DNA from: Nitrososphaerota archaeon
GTDB taxonomy: Archaea; Thermoproteota; Nitrososphaeria; Nitrososphaerales; UBA57
Assembly (NCBI GenBank): GCA_027295865.1
Contig: JAPUKB010000054.1
Location: 1-47,331, forward strand
Direction: 5' to 3'
Length of the DNA stretch: 47,331 bases
In this document: positions 1 to 12,493 of the stretch, one piece after another
Layout: each line of letters begins with the position of its first letter
How positions within the stretch are numbered: the first letter of the stretch is position 1
The notes under the pieces: generated by a model
The model's database searches: none
Seen by the model: the letters and a program-made list of their open reading frames with translations, nothing else
Told to the model about the DNA's origin: nothing
Translations under genes and position numbers: made by a program

Positions 1-468
1 ATAGGTCCCGTTCAACTCAACAGATTCTCTGTATGCACGTAGAATATCTGTTGAGCTCAGAAGAAGAAACCTTCTCCAGAGTTCTGGATTCTCGTTTGGG
101 AGGATCTCTATTGCGTAGAGCGGAACCAGTAGGGGGTCAGCTCGGGCTTGACGATATAATCCATTCAATCTCTTAGAATAAGCCTTCTTCTCTCTCTCAA
201 ACTGGATCTCCTTCGAACTTAACTCATCTCCCCGAACCCGCGACGAGACTCTGCTCAACTTTAGATCCTTACCGACCTTTATCCGAGCCTTGGGAGGTGT
301 CACCCCTGCTTGCTTATAGGCCTGAGCTATTCCGTCCGGGAATAGTTCATAAAACCTCTTCCGGTTTATTTTTACCTTCTTAATCAGTCGAGCAACAGAC
401 GGAATCCTCCCTCTAACCGATTCCCTCCTGATAAAATCAATAATTTTTCTTCTTATCTCATCGTGCAT
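1..468 (-). CDS. Unidentified protein, 5' part (runs off the left edge)
   Basis: The minus strand is open for 156 codons from an ATG at 468 to the window edge, so the C-terminus is not visible. The product is very basic. Its first 55 residues look like a small helical DNA-binding unit: a charged helix, then a segment reading IPSVARLIKKVKINRKRFYE, which suggests a helix-turn-helix, followed by a basic linker rich in Lys and Arg. The later part has Tyr/Trp-containing helices. I do not recognise the family. It lies downstream of the rRNA operon on the same strand, about 140 nt beyond the 23S processing stem. No clear ribosome binding site precedes the ATG. Coding is inferred from the long open frame and the ordered composition. 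Confidence 0.6.
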   Translation of the reverse strand, partial: MHDEIRRKIIDFIRRESVRGRIPSVARLIKKVKINRKRFYELFPDGIAQAYKQAGVTPPKARIKVGKDLKLSRVSSRVRGDELSSKEIQFEREKKAYSKRLNGLYRQARADPLLVPLYAIEILPNENPELWRRFLLLSSTDILRAYRESVELNGTY

Positions 469-603
469 AGGTTAGTTTAGGAAGCGAGGCGTGTAAGTCT
501 TAGCCGAAAAGGATTCTTATAGAATGCAGAGAATGAACTGGAATGAACCGGAATGGATGCACGCATTCCCAACAACTTTAGATCCTCAAAATAGGGCAGT
601 AGT
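469..603. other. Gap between the 23S trailer and the left-hand gene
   Basis: No gene is visible here. The stretch holds a short repetitive run (GGAATGA-like units around 540-555). A weak TATA-like sequence read on the minus strand (around 515-523) lies about 50 nt upstream of the gene at 468. No U-rich terminator for the rRNA operon can be picked out. Confidence 0.4.
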
Positions 604-639
604 TCGCCATGCATAGTCTTTACGCTGCCGTTGGATGAT

Positions 640-642
<3 letters not shown>
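604..642 (-). other. 23S processing stem, 3' strand
   Basis: Two blocks, 604-617 and 629-642, are exact reverse complements of 3731-3744 and 3705-3718 on the far side of the 23S gene. Each block is 14 bp, and they are separated by an 11-12 nt unpaired segment. In archaea this layout marks the long helix with a bulge-helix-bulge site, which the tRNA splicing endonuclease cuts to release pre-23S. The inner block probably becomes helix 1 of mature 23S. Confidence 0.8.
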
Positions 643-3704
<3,062 letters not shown>

Positions 3705-3710
<6 letters not shown>

Positions 3711-3744
3711 ATCCAACGTTCGCTTGCGCAACTATGCATGGCGA
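3705..3744 (-). other. 23S processing stem, 5' strand
   Basis: This is the partner of 604-642. Block 3705-3718 pairs perfectly with 629-642, and block 3731-3744 pairs perfectly with 604-617. The middle segment 3719-3730 faces 618-628 and can form a short GC helix between unpaired bases, the usual position of a bulge-helix-bulge cleavage site. Confidence 0.8.
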
Positions 3745-3877
3745 TTATCGCGGATTTCTTCCGCTACGCCCTTCACTCTCCATGGTATTTGGAGAGTTGC
3801 ATCTACTAAACCTATTGCAGTCTGACGTTATCTACTCACTTCGAGTTTAGCCGCACCCACTCCCAATCTTTCTTTCT
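3745..3877 (-). other. 16S-23S spacer with the 3' strand of the 16S processing stem
   Basis: The spacer is short and contains no tRNA gene. Segments 3821-3837 and 3846-3853 are near-perfect reverse complements of 5405-5425 and 5389-5396, upstream of 16S, and so form the pre-16S processing helix. A small separate hairpin (CTCTCC...GGAGAG, near 3776-3796) lies between the two rRNA stems. Lack of spacer tRNA-Ala is usual in Crenarchaeota and Thaumarchaeota, whereas most Euryarchaeota carry it. Confidence 0.7.
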
Positions 3878-5377
<1,500 letters not shown>

Positions 5378-5388
5378 CTAGAGTAGTA

Positions 5389-5425
5389 CGGCTAAATATC
5401 TCGGGAGCAGATAACGATCGTCAGA
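5389..5425 (-). other. 16S processing stem, 5' strand (leader)
   Basis: CGGCTAAA at 5389-5396 pairs with 3846-3853. GAGCAGATAACG at 5405-5416 pairs with 3826-3837, with one non-Watson-Crick position. CGTCAGA at 5419-5425 pairs with 3821-3827. The interruptions between these helices suit a bulge-helix-bulge processing site upstream of 16S. Confidence 0.7.
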
Positions 5426-5557
5426 TTCAATTTGCAGCGTTGAATCTCCATTTGTGTTAGCGTATCTGGAGGTCAACATTCTCATTGCATGGGCTCCGCC
5501 CTTAGCTAAAATATGACGCCGCCAAGCTATACGCGAACTCATAATGCGGGCAGAAGG

Positions 5558-5570
5558 TTGATATAAACAT
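5558..5570 (-). promoter_or_regulatory. Probable rRNA operon TATA box
   Basis: On the minus strand this reads ATGTTTATATCAA, a good archaeal TATA box. Transcription would start near 5535, giving a leader of about 160 nt before 16S that contains the processing stem. The rest of 5378-5639 holds no gene. It also serves as the upstream region of the diverging endonuclease IV gene. Confidence 0.55.
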
Positions 5571-5639
5571 TCTCAGGCCGTAAAGTACCACTCGATTCCG
5601 ATGGGTAGTTTCACTCGAATCCGGGAAAGGTGATTCCTA

Positions 5640-6482
5640 GTGCTTGTAGGAGCGCATATATCTATCGGTGGATCAATTGACATGGCTGTCGATCGGGCGT
5701 TAAAGCTCGGATGCAATACATTCCAAATATTTACCAGAAATCCCAGAGGATGGCAGCAGAGCCCCTTGACCGAGGAATCGATTCAACTTTTTCGCAAGAA
5801 ACTCTCTTCTTCGAATCTGATGCTTCCTCTGATTCACATGCCATACCTTCCGAACATCGCATCTCCAGTTGATCAGACCTACAATCGTTCAGTTGAGGTC
5901 CTTACAGAGGAATTAAGGCGAAGTTCTCTGCTGGCCGTACCTTACGTCGTCACTCATGTGGGAAGTCACCTGGGGAGTGGGATCAAGCGAGGTATGGCGC
6001 GAGTTGTCGACGCTTGCAACAAAGCACTTGAACTGTCAGGCGGAAGTTCCACAATCCTTCTCGAGAATACAGCCGGAACTAGAAACAGTGTTGGATCAAC
6101 ATTCGAACACCTAAGTGAAATGATCCGAAGAATCAAACCACAGGAAAGGATTGGAATATGCCTCGATACATGCCATGCATTTGCTGCAGGATATGACCTT
6201 CGAACTGTATATGACGTCCGGCACACGCTCGAACTTTTACATAGTATCATCGGGATAGACTTTCTCAAGGCGGTGCACGTTAATGACTCGAAAGGATCCC
6301 TGGGAGAAGGTTTGGATAGGCATGAGCATCTCGGAATGGGCCAAATTGGTGAGGGTGGATTACGAGCCTTTTTGAACCAGAAGCCTATCACAAAAGTCCC
6401 AACAATTATCGAAACCCCTATCGATGGGCGGAGAGATGACGTTGGAAACCTTAAGAAGCTTAGGGAGCTGGTCCAAAATTGA
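5640..6482 (+). CDS. nfo: Endonuclease IV (apurinic/apyrimidinic endonuclease)
   Basis: This is a 280-residue AP endonuclease of the Nfo/Apn1 family. It cuts 5' of abasic sites in base excision repair. The TIM-barrel protein starts MLVGAHISIGGS. All nine metal ligands of the three-zinc site can be placed at a constant offset of three from the E. coli enzyme: H66, H106, E142, D176, H179, H213, D226, H228 and E258. These lie in the motifs THVGSH, LENTAG, LDTCHA, HVNDSKG, DRHEH and IIETPI. The start is GTG at 5640, preceded by an AAGGTGATTC ribosome binding site. The gene diverges from the rRNA operon and is separated by 72 nt from the purine operon, so it may be transcribed alone. Confidence 0.95.
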   Translation: MLVGAHISIGGSIDMAVDRALKLGCNTFQIFTRNPRGWQQSPLTEESIQLFRKKLSSSNLMLPLIHMPYLPNIASPVDQTYNRSVEVLTEELRRSSLLAVPYVVTHVGSHLGSGIKRGMARVVDACNKALELSGGSSTILLENTAGTRNSVGSTFEHLSEMIRRIKPQERIGICLDTCHAFAAGYDLRTVYDVRHTLELLHSIIGIDFLKAVHVNDSKGSLGEGLDRHEHLGMGQIGEGGLRAFLNQKPITKVPTIIETPIDGRRDDVGNLKKLRELVQN

Positions 6483-6509
6483 TCCGTTACCCCGGTTCTT
6501 CTACCGAAT

Positions 6510-6520
6510 CGTTAATATCT
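6510..6520 (+). promoter_or_regulatory. Possible TATA box of the purine operon
   Basis: The sequence CGTTAATATCT lies 35-45 nt upstream of the purS ATG in the only real gap before the operon. A start site near 6540 would leave a short leader carrying GAAAGG just before the ATG. This rests on sequence resemblance only. Confidence 0.4.
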
Positions 6521-6554
6521 ATCTGAATCCCAAAATTGTACTGAAAGGCTAAAA

Positions 6555-6824
6555 ATGGCTGGCTTGCCAAGATTCAGAATTGATGTTTTCATCACAAACA
6601 AGCCGGCAATTCGTGATCCGGAAGGCGAAAGCATTCTGGAAGATTTGGCAATTCTCAACGGATTCGAGTCCGTGAAATCTATAAGAACCGGAAAGGTTCT
6701 CGCCATGGAGATAGAGGCAGAGAATGTCGAGATTGCAAAAAGCAAAGTTATTGAAATGTGTGACTCGCTTCGTCTCTACAACCCTGTCGTGAGTTCGTGT
6801 TCTGTTCGGGTAGCAGGTGGATAA
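6555..6824 (+). CDS. purS: Phosphoribosylformylglycinamidine synthase subunit PurS
   Basis: This small 89-residue protein is the bridging subunit of the PurS-PurQ-PurL complex, which converts FGAR to FGAM (step 4 of purine synthesis). It has the family features of a short beta strand (RIDVFITNKPAIRDPEG), the segment ILEDLAILNGFESVKSIRTG, and a C-terminal strand. Its length of 80-90 residues is typical. Its end overlaps the purQ start by 8 nt, which indicates translational coupling. It is the first gene of the purine operon. Confidence 0.93.
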   Translation: MAGLPRFRIDVFITNKPAIRDPEGESILEDLAILNGFESVKSIRTGKVLAMEIEAENVEIAKSKVIEMCDSLRLYNPVVSSCSVRVAGG

Positions 6825-7539
6825 ACTGAAGGTTGCAATAGTCCAGTTTCCTGGAACTAATTGTGACCGAGACACGTACCATATATTGAATGACGTGCTG
6901 AAAGCCGATGTACAAGTCATCTGGCATGAAGATCTAAGAATGGATGCTTTCGATTCTGCCGTAATCCCGGGGGGGTTCTCATATGGTGATAACCTTAGAG
7001 CTGGTGTAATTGCCGCCTATAGTCCTGCATTAGGCCAGTTGAGAAAAGCAGGTGAGGATGGAAAACCCATTCTGGGGATTTGCAACGGATTCCAAATCCT
7101 GGTTGAATCTGGACTTCTGCCCGGAGCTCTGCTGAGAAACTCAGGTCTCAGATTTGTTTGTCGATGGGTAAACGTTAGAGTAGAGGCGGGGAACAGCTTG
7201 TTCACCAAGTTCTCAGAGAATGGAACTATTCTCAAGATGCCAATAGCCCACAATGAGGGAAGATATTACGCCGAGGACGATTTACTAGCGTCCCTGGAGA
7301 GGAACGGACAGATCATTTTCAAATACGTCGATGAGGGTGGTCAGCCTTCTGAGCCTTCGAATCCGAACGGCTCGGTCTCTAACATAGCCGGTGTTTCGAA
7401 CCATGATGGGAACATAGTTGGTCTCATGCCACACCCCGAGAGGGCATCTGAATCACTCTTGAGCCCTTTCAGAACCACTCATGGCCTCCAAATCTTTACA
7501 TCAATGCTACGTTCCGTGGAAGTCCTTCTTAAGAGGTGA
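6817..7539 (+). CDS. purQ: Phosphoribosylformylglycinamidine synthase subunit PurQ (glutaminase)
   Basis: This 240-residue class I glutamine amidotransferase supplies ammonia to PurL. The nucleophile is C89 in GICNGFQIL, and the catalytic H206 and E208 lie in LMPHPERAS. The N-terminal IVQFPGTNCD and PGGFSYGD segments are hallmarks of PurQ. Translation starts at GTG 6817 inside the end of purS. The stop lies inside the GAGGTGAG ribosome binding site of purL, so all three subunits look translationally coupled. Confidence 0.96.
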   Translation: MDKLKVAIVQFPGTNCDRDTYHILNDVLKADVQVIWHEDLRMDAFDSAVIPGGFSYGDNLRAGVIAAYSPALGQLRKAGEDGKPILGICNGFQILVESGLLPGALLRNSGLRFVCRWVNVRVEAGNSLFTKFSENGTILKMPIAHNEGRYYAEDDLLASLERNGQIIFKYVDEGGQPSEPSNPNGSVSNIAGVSNHDGNIVGLMPHPERASESLLSPFRTTHGLQIFTSMLRSVEVLLKR

Positions 7540-7543
7540 GCTC

Positions 7544-9748
7544 ATGGTGCAAAAAATGATATTCTCTTTGACGAGAAACGAACTGCTAGCCATAGAGAAT
7601 GGCATGAAGAGGGAGCCGAACGATGTCGAGCTCGCCATATTCGACGCTCAGTGGTCAGAACATTGCAGCTACAAATCATCTCGAACACTGCTCTCTTTGC
7701 TTCCGACTAGGGGAAAGAGAGTTATCCTTGGTCCAGGGTATGACGCCGGCATCCTCGACATCGACAATAATCAGATCATCACAATTCACATAGAAAGTCA
7801 TAACCACCCGTCGGCAATCGATCCGTACGGAGGAGCCGCTACTGGAGTTGGCGGAGTTCTGCGTGATATCCTTGGCGTAGGAACAAGACCCATAGCAATA
7901 CTTGATTCTCTGCGGTTCGGTGACATAGAGAAAAGTTCACACTCTAGGTGGCTCTTCAAGAATGTTGTTAGAGGCATTGCAGATTATGGGAACTGTGTCG
8001 GAGTCCCGACAATCGGAGGAGAAGTCGAATTTGACGAGAGCTATGAAAGGAATTGCCTTGTCGACGTTGTCTGCCTAGGTCTCGGGAGGAGGAAAGAGGT
8101 TGTTCTAGCCGAGGCGTCACACCCCGGTGATATCTTGATACTCGTTGGAGGAAGGACTGGACGAGATGGAATTCATGGTTCATCTTTTGCCTCAAGAGAT
8201 CTAGCATCAGGCTCTGATGAAAGGTCTGCCGTTCAGATACCTGATCCTCTGACGAAGAAGATCATCCTTGAAGCCACACTCAAAGCTCACTCTAACGGTT
8301 ACGTAAGAGGACTCAAAGACCTAGGGGGAGGAGGCTTGGCATGCGCACTATTGGAGATTGCGGATAAGGGTCGTTCTGGATTGGACGTCGACCTCTCAAG
8401 GATTCACGTTAGAGAGGATGGAATGAGTCCTGCTGAGATCCTTATCTCTGAGTCTCAAGAGAGAATGCTTTTCGTAGTCAAGGATGAGTTTAAAGGCGAG
8501 GTCTCCGCGATATTCCGCAGGTATCATATACAATACTCCATTATCGGCAAAGTTACAGGTTCAAGGAGACTTGTCGTTAGGGTTAATGAAGCTAAAGTGG
8601 CTGACGTACCAGTGGATCTTGCCGCACGTGCACCACTCCAACTCTGGCCTTCAAAGCGGCCCAAATATCTTGATTCAGAAGGAAGTATAGAAAAGCCCCC
8701 TCTTCCCAGGAATATTAACGAGACCGTTATCAGGGTTATCTCATCTCCTAACCTCGCTAGCAAGAAATGGGTCTACGAGCAATTTGACTACGATGTCGGC
8801 CTTCACACGGTCCTCAAGCCCGGGGATTCGGGGGCCTCGGTTCTTCGAATAACTAATGACAAATTTATCGCAATTTCCTTGGATGGAAGGCCGAACCATT
8901 GCTATCGGAACCCGAGGCAGGGAGCGATGAGCACTGTCGCCGAGGCGGCTAGAAATACCATTGCGGTCGGTGCCGAACCGATAGCGTTGGTCGACCACCT
9001 ACAGTTTGGAAACCCGAGCGATCCCGAAGTTTTCTGGACATTGTCGGAAAGCATCAAGGGCATAGCCGCTTACTGCAGATTCTTTGATCTCCCATGCGTG
9101 GGAGGGAAAGTGAGTTTCTATAATGAAGACGCGGATACAAATAGAGCAATTAAACCAACCCCAGTCATTGCAGTCCTCGGGCTCTTGAAGGGGGCACGTC
9201 AGATTAGATCTCGAAAACTCACTCGAAACGGGCGCATGATTGTTCTAGTTGGACTGACCGAAAATGAGCTAGGAGGTTCAGAATACTACCGGTACATCCA
9301 CGAAATCTCAGGTGGAATTCCTCCCAAGCTAGATTTCGATAGAGAACGGGGAGCTCAAAGGCTTGTTGGTGACGCAGTGAGAGTTGGGCTACTCGATGCG
9401 ATCGATGATTGTTCGTCAGGAGGGCTTATTGCGGCAATATCGAAGATGTGCATCGCAGGGCGCATAGGAGCCCACATCGAACTTGAGAAGATACTCTCAG
9501 ATTGCAAGAGATGGGACGATCTACTCTTTTCCGAGTCACAATCTAGATTTGTGGTCACATTGGATCCTGACAATTATCAGGGTCTTGCAAACATTGCCAA
9601 GAATCATCAAATACCATGTTCGGTAATTGGGAATGTTGAGGGGAACAAACTTATGCTTACCAACAACGGTGACGAGATCTTCTCCGAGGACGTTTACACC
9701 CTAGAAAAAACATCGAACGATAAGATTCCTTCCATAATGGGACATTGA
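7544..9748 (+). CDS. purL: Phosphoribosylformylglycinamidine synthase subunit PurL
   Basis: This is the 734-residue small-type PurL, the ATP-dependent synthase subunit of the PurSQL complex. Recognisable segments are AQWSEHCSYKSS near the N-terminus, HIESHNHPSAIDPYGGAATG, the glycine-rich KDLGGGGLACAL, and in the second half NTIAVGAEPIALVDHLQFGN and DDCSSGGL. The ATG at 7544 is chosen because it follows GAGGTGAG by a few bases. An in-frame extension back to 7481 would overlap purQ and add residues not typical of the family. Confidence 0.95.
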   Translation: MVQKMIFSLTRNELLAIENGMKREPNDVELAIFDAQWSEHCSYKSSRTLLSLLPTRGKRVILGPGYDAGILDIDNNQIITIHIESHNHPSAIDPYGGAATGVGGVLRDILGVGTRPIAILDSLRFGDIEKSSHSRWLFKNVVRGIADYGNCVGVPTIGGEVEFDESYERNCLVDVVCLGLGRRKEVVLAEASHPGDILILVGGRTGRDGIHGSSFASRDLASGSDERSAVQIPDPLTKKIILEATLKAHSNGYVRGLKDLGGGGLACALLEIADKGRSGLDVDLSRIHVREDGMSPAEILISESQERMLFVVKDEFKGEVSAIFRRYHIQYSIIGKVTGSRRLVVRVNEAKVADVPVDLAARAPLQLWPSKRPKYLDSEGSIEKPPLPRNINETVIRVISSPNLASKKWVYEQFDYDVGLHTVLKPGDSGASVLRITNDKFIAISLDGRPNHCYRNPRQGAMSTVAEAARNTIAVGAEPIALVDHLQFGNPSDPEVFWTLSESIKGIAAYCRFFDLPCVGGKVSFYNEDADTNRAIKPTPVIAVLGLLKGARQIRSRKLTRNGRMIVLVGLTENELGGSEYYRYIHEISGGIPPKLDFDRERGAQRLVGDAVRVGLLDAIDDCSSGGLIAAISKMCIAGRIGAHIELEKILSDCKRWDDLLFSESQSRFVVTLDPDNYQGLANIAKNHQIPCSVIGNVEGNKLMLTNNGDEIFSEDVYTLEKTSNDKIPSIMGH

Positions 9749-9750
9749 AG

Positions 9751-11154
9751 ATGAAAGAGAAGTGTGGGCTCTTCGCCGCTTATTCCCAAAAGGAAGTAGA
9801 CGTCGTTCCAAATGTTGTGATGGGCCTTCGTGCATTGCAGCACAGGGGGCAAGAAGCATGGGGTCTTGCAATCCCTAATGCCAAACCTTTCAAACGAAGA
9901 GGATTGGTCACTGACAATCTAGAAGAGTCACTCCCTGCGGTGGATAGGATGCCAAGCAAACTAGCGATAGGACATGTACGTTATTCGACTGTGGGTGGAA
10001 CATCACTCAAGTTGGCTCAACCCCTCCAGATTGACCGGAAGTTTTCAATAGCCCATAACGGTACGATTTGCGAACTGGACTCACTCACCAAAAAGGTAAA
10101 TGAAGATTTCACTCTCCCTACGAACTGTGGCGATACCATGGCCGCTGGTTATAGACTACTTCAGCTATTGCAGGCTTACAATTGGGATTGGTACCGCTCG
10201 ATAGAATCACTCGCCAAAGAACTGATTGGAGCGTATTGCTTTCTAGTAATAGATAACGAGGGAAAGATATTCGCATTTAGGGATCCAAAGGGCTTCAGAC
10301 CACTCTGTATTGGTTGGCATCAGCGTAGCAAGTCGTACCTCATCGCCTCAGAGAGCTGCGCGTTTGAGGTTATGGGTGCTGAGCTAGTTAGAGATGTCTC
10401 CCCGGGAGAGATCGTGTGCCTTAGTCGAAGTGGGATGGACACTAAAACCTTTCAGCGGCGGGAGAGATCGGCTCATTGCGCTTTTGAGTATACCTACTTT
10501 GCGCATCCGAGCTCAGTTATTGACGGTATCAGTGTGTATGAGTCGAGAAAAAGACTCGGGATGAAGCTGGCAGACCTGTACAAAGATGTGAAAGGAGACA
10601 TAATCATTCCGGTTCCTGATTCTGCCCGACCTGCTGCAATGGGGTTTTCCGAGAGATCAGGAATTCCGTTGGCGGAGGGATTAATGAAAGATCGTTATGG
10701 AAGAAGGGGTGGGCTTAGGAGCTTCATACAACCCAGGGTAAAAGACAGAGTAGAAATTAATCACTGGGTCCTCCCTGTCAGGGTAGCGGTTGAGGGTAAG
10801 AATGTTATTGTAATTGATGACAGTATCGTACGAGGCACCAGCTCCAAAACCATCATAAAAACACTCAGAGATGCAGGAGCCAAGAGTGTGAAGATGTTTG
10901 TGACGTTTCCTCCCGTGACAAGTCCATGTAAGGCTGGGATCGACTTTCCCACACACAAAGAGTTGATTGCATACAGGACTTCTGGAAAACATGCTGATAT
11001 CAAGAAAGTTAACGAGTTGGTCGGGAGAGAAATCGGAGCAGACTCTTTCGGGTATAACGACGTGAAATCGCTATCAGACGGTATCGGTCTGGACGAAAAG
11101 CGGTTATGTCTATCGTGTCATACGGGGGATTATTCCGTTTTAGGGCTATCATGA
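9751..11154 (+). CDS. purF: Amidophosphoribosyltransferase PurF (catalytic copy)
   Basis: This protein of 467 residues catalyses the first committed step of purine synthesis, PRPP plus glutamine to phosphoribosylamine. From ATG 9751 it begins MKEKCGLFAAYS. C5 would be the Ntn nucleophile, exposed after removal of a very short propeptide. Glutaminase motifs follow: ALQHRGQEAWGL, GHVRYSTVGG, AHNGTI and NCGDT. The PRPP loop is VIVIDDSIVRGTSSKT. Late cysteines in CAFEY, PCKAG and LCLSCHTGDY resemble the iron-sulfur-type PurF of Bacillus. A TTG at 9745 is an alternative start, 6 nt earlier and overlapping the purL stop. A second PurF-like gene follows in the same reading frame. Confidence 0.94.
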   Translation: MKEKCGLFAAYSQKEVDVVPNVVMGLRALQHRGQEAWGLAIPNAKPFKRRGLVTDNLEESLPAVDRMPSKLAIGHVRYSTVGGTSLKLAQPLQIDRKFSIAHNGTICELDSLTKKVNEDFTLPTNCGDTMAAGYRLLQLLQAYNWDWYRSIESLAKELIGAYCFLVIDNEGKIFAFRDPKGFRPLCIGWHQRSKSYLIASESCAFEVMGAELVRDVSPGEIVCLSRSGMDTKTFQRRERSAHCAFEYTYFAHPSSVIDGISVYESRKRLGMKLADLYKDVKGDIIIPVPDSARPAAMGFSERSGIPLAEGLMKDRYGRRGGLRSFIQPRVKDRVEINHWVLPVRVAVEGKNVIVIDDSIVRGTSSKTIIKTLRDAGAKSVKMFVTFPPVTSPCKAGIDFPTHKELIAYRTSGKHADIKKVNELVGREIGADSFGYNDVKSLSDGIGLDEKRLCLSCHTGDYSVLGLS

Positions 11155-11178
11155 ATTAGTGGTCGGGGAAGATCGAAA

Positions 11179-12492
11179 CTGCCTGGACTAATAGGCGTAT
11201 ACCCATTCGGCGAAGGAAGGGAAAATTGGGATGCATCACGGTTTCTCTATTATGGACTTTCAGCACTACAGGGGAGGGGCGAGGCGTGTTCGTCAGTTGC
11301 TATTCTGACCGAGGACGGACTAAGGGTAGAAACCACTGACGGCTCGGTCGAGAGGTTATTCGAGCGAGATGTCGCCAAAGGTTTCCTCGGGATCGGCCAG
11401 GTTTCTCCGATCCAGGGTGACTCTATAGTGTCTATTGATGACCCGATAGAGCTGGTCCTCGCGGGTGATGGAAAACCGCTTCTGCATGCTGACAAGAGGG
11501 AGTCATTTAGAATATTCGCTCAGAGGCTTTCTGAAAGCATTTCTAATTCGAAGAGTACTAATGACCACATTGGAGCTGTCTCCGCCCTGCTCAATGAGAC
11601 CGGAGGAGGTTTCTCCTTCTTGGCGCTAACAAAAGATCAGGAGGTGTTCTGTGCAAGGGACAGAATGGGAGTAAAACCCCTGGAAGTGGGATCAATCGGA
11701 TTCGACATGGGGATTCTCTCATCTGAGACCGGCGCTCTGGATGTTGTTGGAGCGAATCATACGGGGTCTGTCAAGCCCGGTGAGGTGGTCCTCCTTGATC
11801 CTTTCAGCATTTCTAGAAAGATGCTAAAGACCTCAAGAATTGCCCATTGCGCTTTCGAGTACGTATACCTCGCTAGACTCGATTCCCTCATGGAAAATAG
11901 ATCAATAAACGACGTAAGGGAAAGAATCGGAGAGGTCATCGCAGACGAGTCCCCACCAATCGATGTTCAAGAGGCGGTGGTGATCGGTGTTCCAGAAACA
12001 GCTATCCCGTTTGCAATATCATATTCCAGACGAAAAAATATTCCGATGAGAATGGGATTCGTTAGAACGGGTCGTCACACAAGAACAGCTCTCAAGACTA
12101 ACCAATTTGAAAGAGTTGCGGGCGTTCAACTCAAACTCAATCCGATCAAATCTTCGATCCGCGGAAAAGAGACGATACTAATTGATGACAGCGTCGTGAG
12201 GGGTAACACTTTGAAGAATACGGTCCTAAACCTCAAGAGAAAAGGGGCTACTAAAGTTCATGTCAGGGTCGGGAGTCCAGCCTTGATTGCGGGATGTCCA
12301 TATGGAGTGGAGGTCCCTCCAAGAGACGAACTCATCGGCCGTAATGTTTCGGAAGAAGAAATTGCCGATATCATTGGGGCTGACAGCTTCGCATATATTT
12401 CCACAGAAGGCTTGGGTCGAGCAATTGGAATCCCGGGGGAGAAGCTCTGCATGGGCTGTTTCACTGGGAAATATCCGGAGAAAATAGAATAG
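11179..12492 (+). CDS. PurF-like protein with a dead glutaminase domain (tandem purF paralogue)
   Basis: The frame is open from just after the purF stop to 12492. The first ATG, GTG or TTG codon is only at 11428, yet clear PurF homology begins at 11179. There, CTG CCT GGA gives M-P-G-L-I-G-V-Y, matching the M-C-G-x-x-G start of PurF. I therefore propose a CTG start and about 437 residues. Compared with purF, the nucleophile Cys is Pro, HVRYST is replaced by QVSPIQ, and AHNG is replaced by AGDG, so glutamine hydrolysis should be lost. The PRPP loop TILIDDSVVRGNTLKN and the C-terminal CMGCFTGKYP are kept. It could be a regulatory partner of PurF, an ammonia-dependent enzyme, or a pseudoenzyme. 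Alternatives for the start are a one-base indel after the ATGA overlap at 11151, or a GTG start at 11428 giving a truncated protein. Confidence 0.7.
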   Translation: MPGLIGVYPFGEGRENWDASRFLYYGLSALQGRGEACSSVAILTEDGLRVETTDGSVERLFERDVAKGFLGIGQVSPIQGDSIVSIDDPIELVLAGDGKPLLHADKRESFRIFAQRLSESISNSKSTNDHIGAVSALLNETGGGFSFLALTKDQEVFCARDRMGVKPLEVGSIGFDMGILSSETGALDVVGANHTGSVKPGEVVLLDPFSISRKMLKTSRIAHCAFEYVYLARLDSLMENRSINDVRERIGEVIADESPPIDVQEAVVIGVPETAIPFAISYSRRKNIPMRMGFVRTGRHTRTALKTNQFERVAGVQLKLNPIKSSIRGKETILIDDSVVRGNTLKNTVLNLKRKGATKVHVRVGSPALIAGCPYGVEVPPRDELIGRNVSEEEIADIIGADSFAYISTEGLGRAIGIPGEKLCMGCFTGKYPEKIE

Positions 12493-12493
12493 A

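Noticed and set aside
11155-12492. Treating the second purF as a simple pseudogene
   Set aside because: The frame is intact over 437 codons and the PRPP loop is conserved, so loss of the glutaminase residues looks selective.
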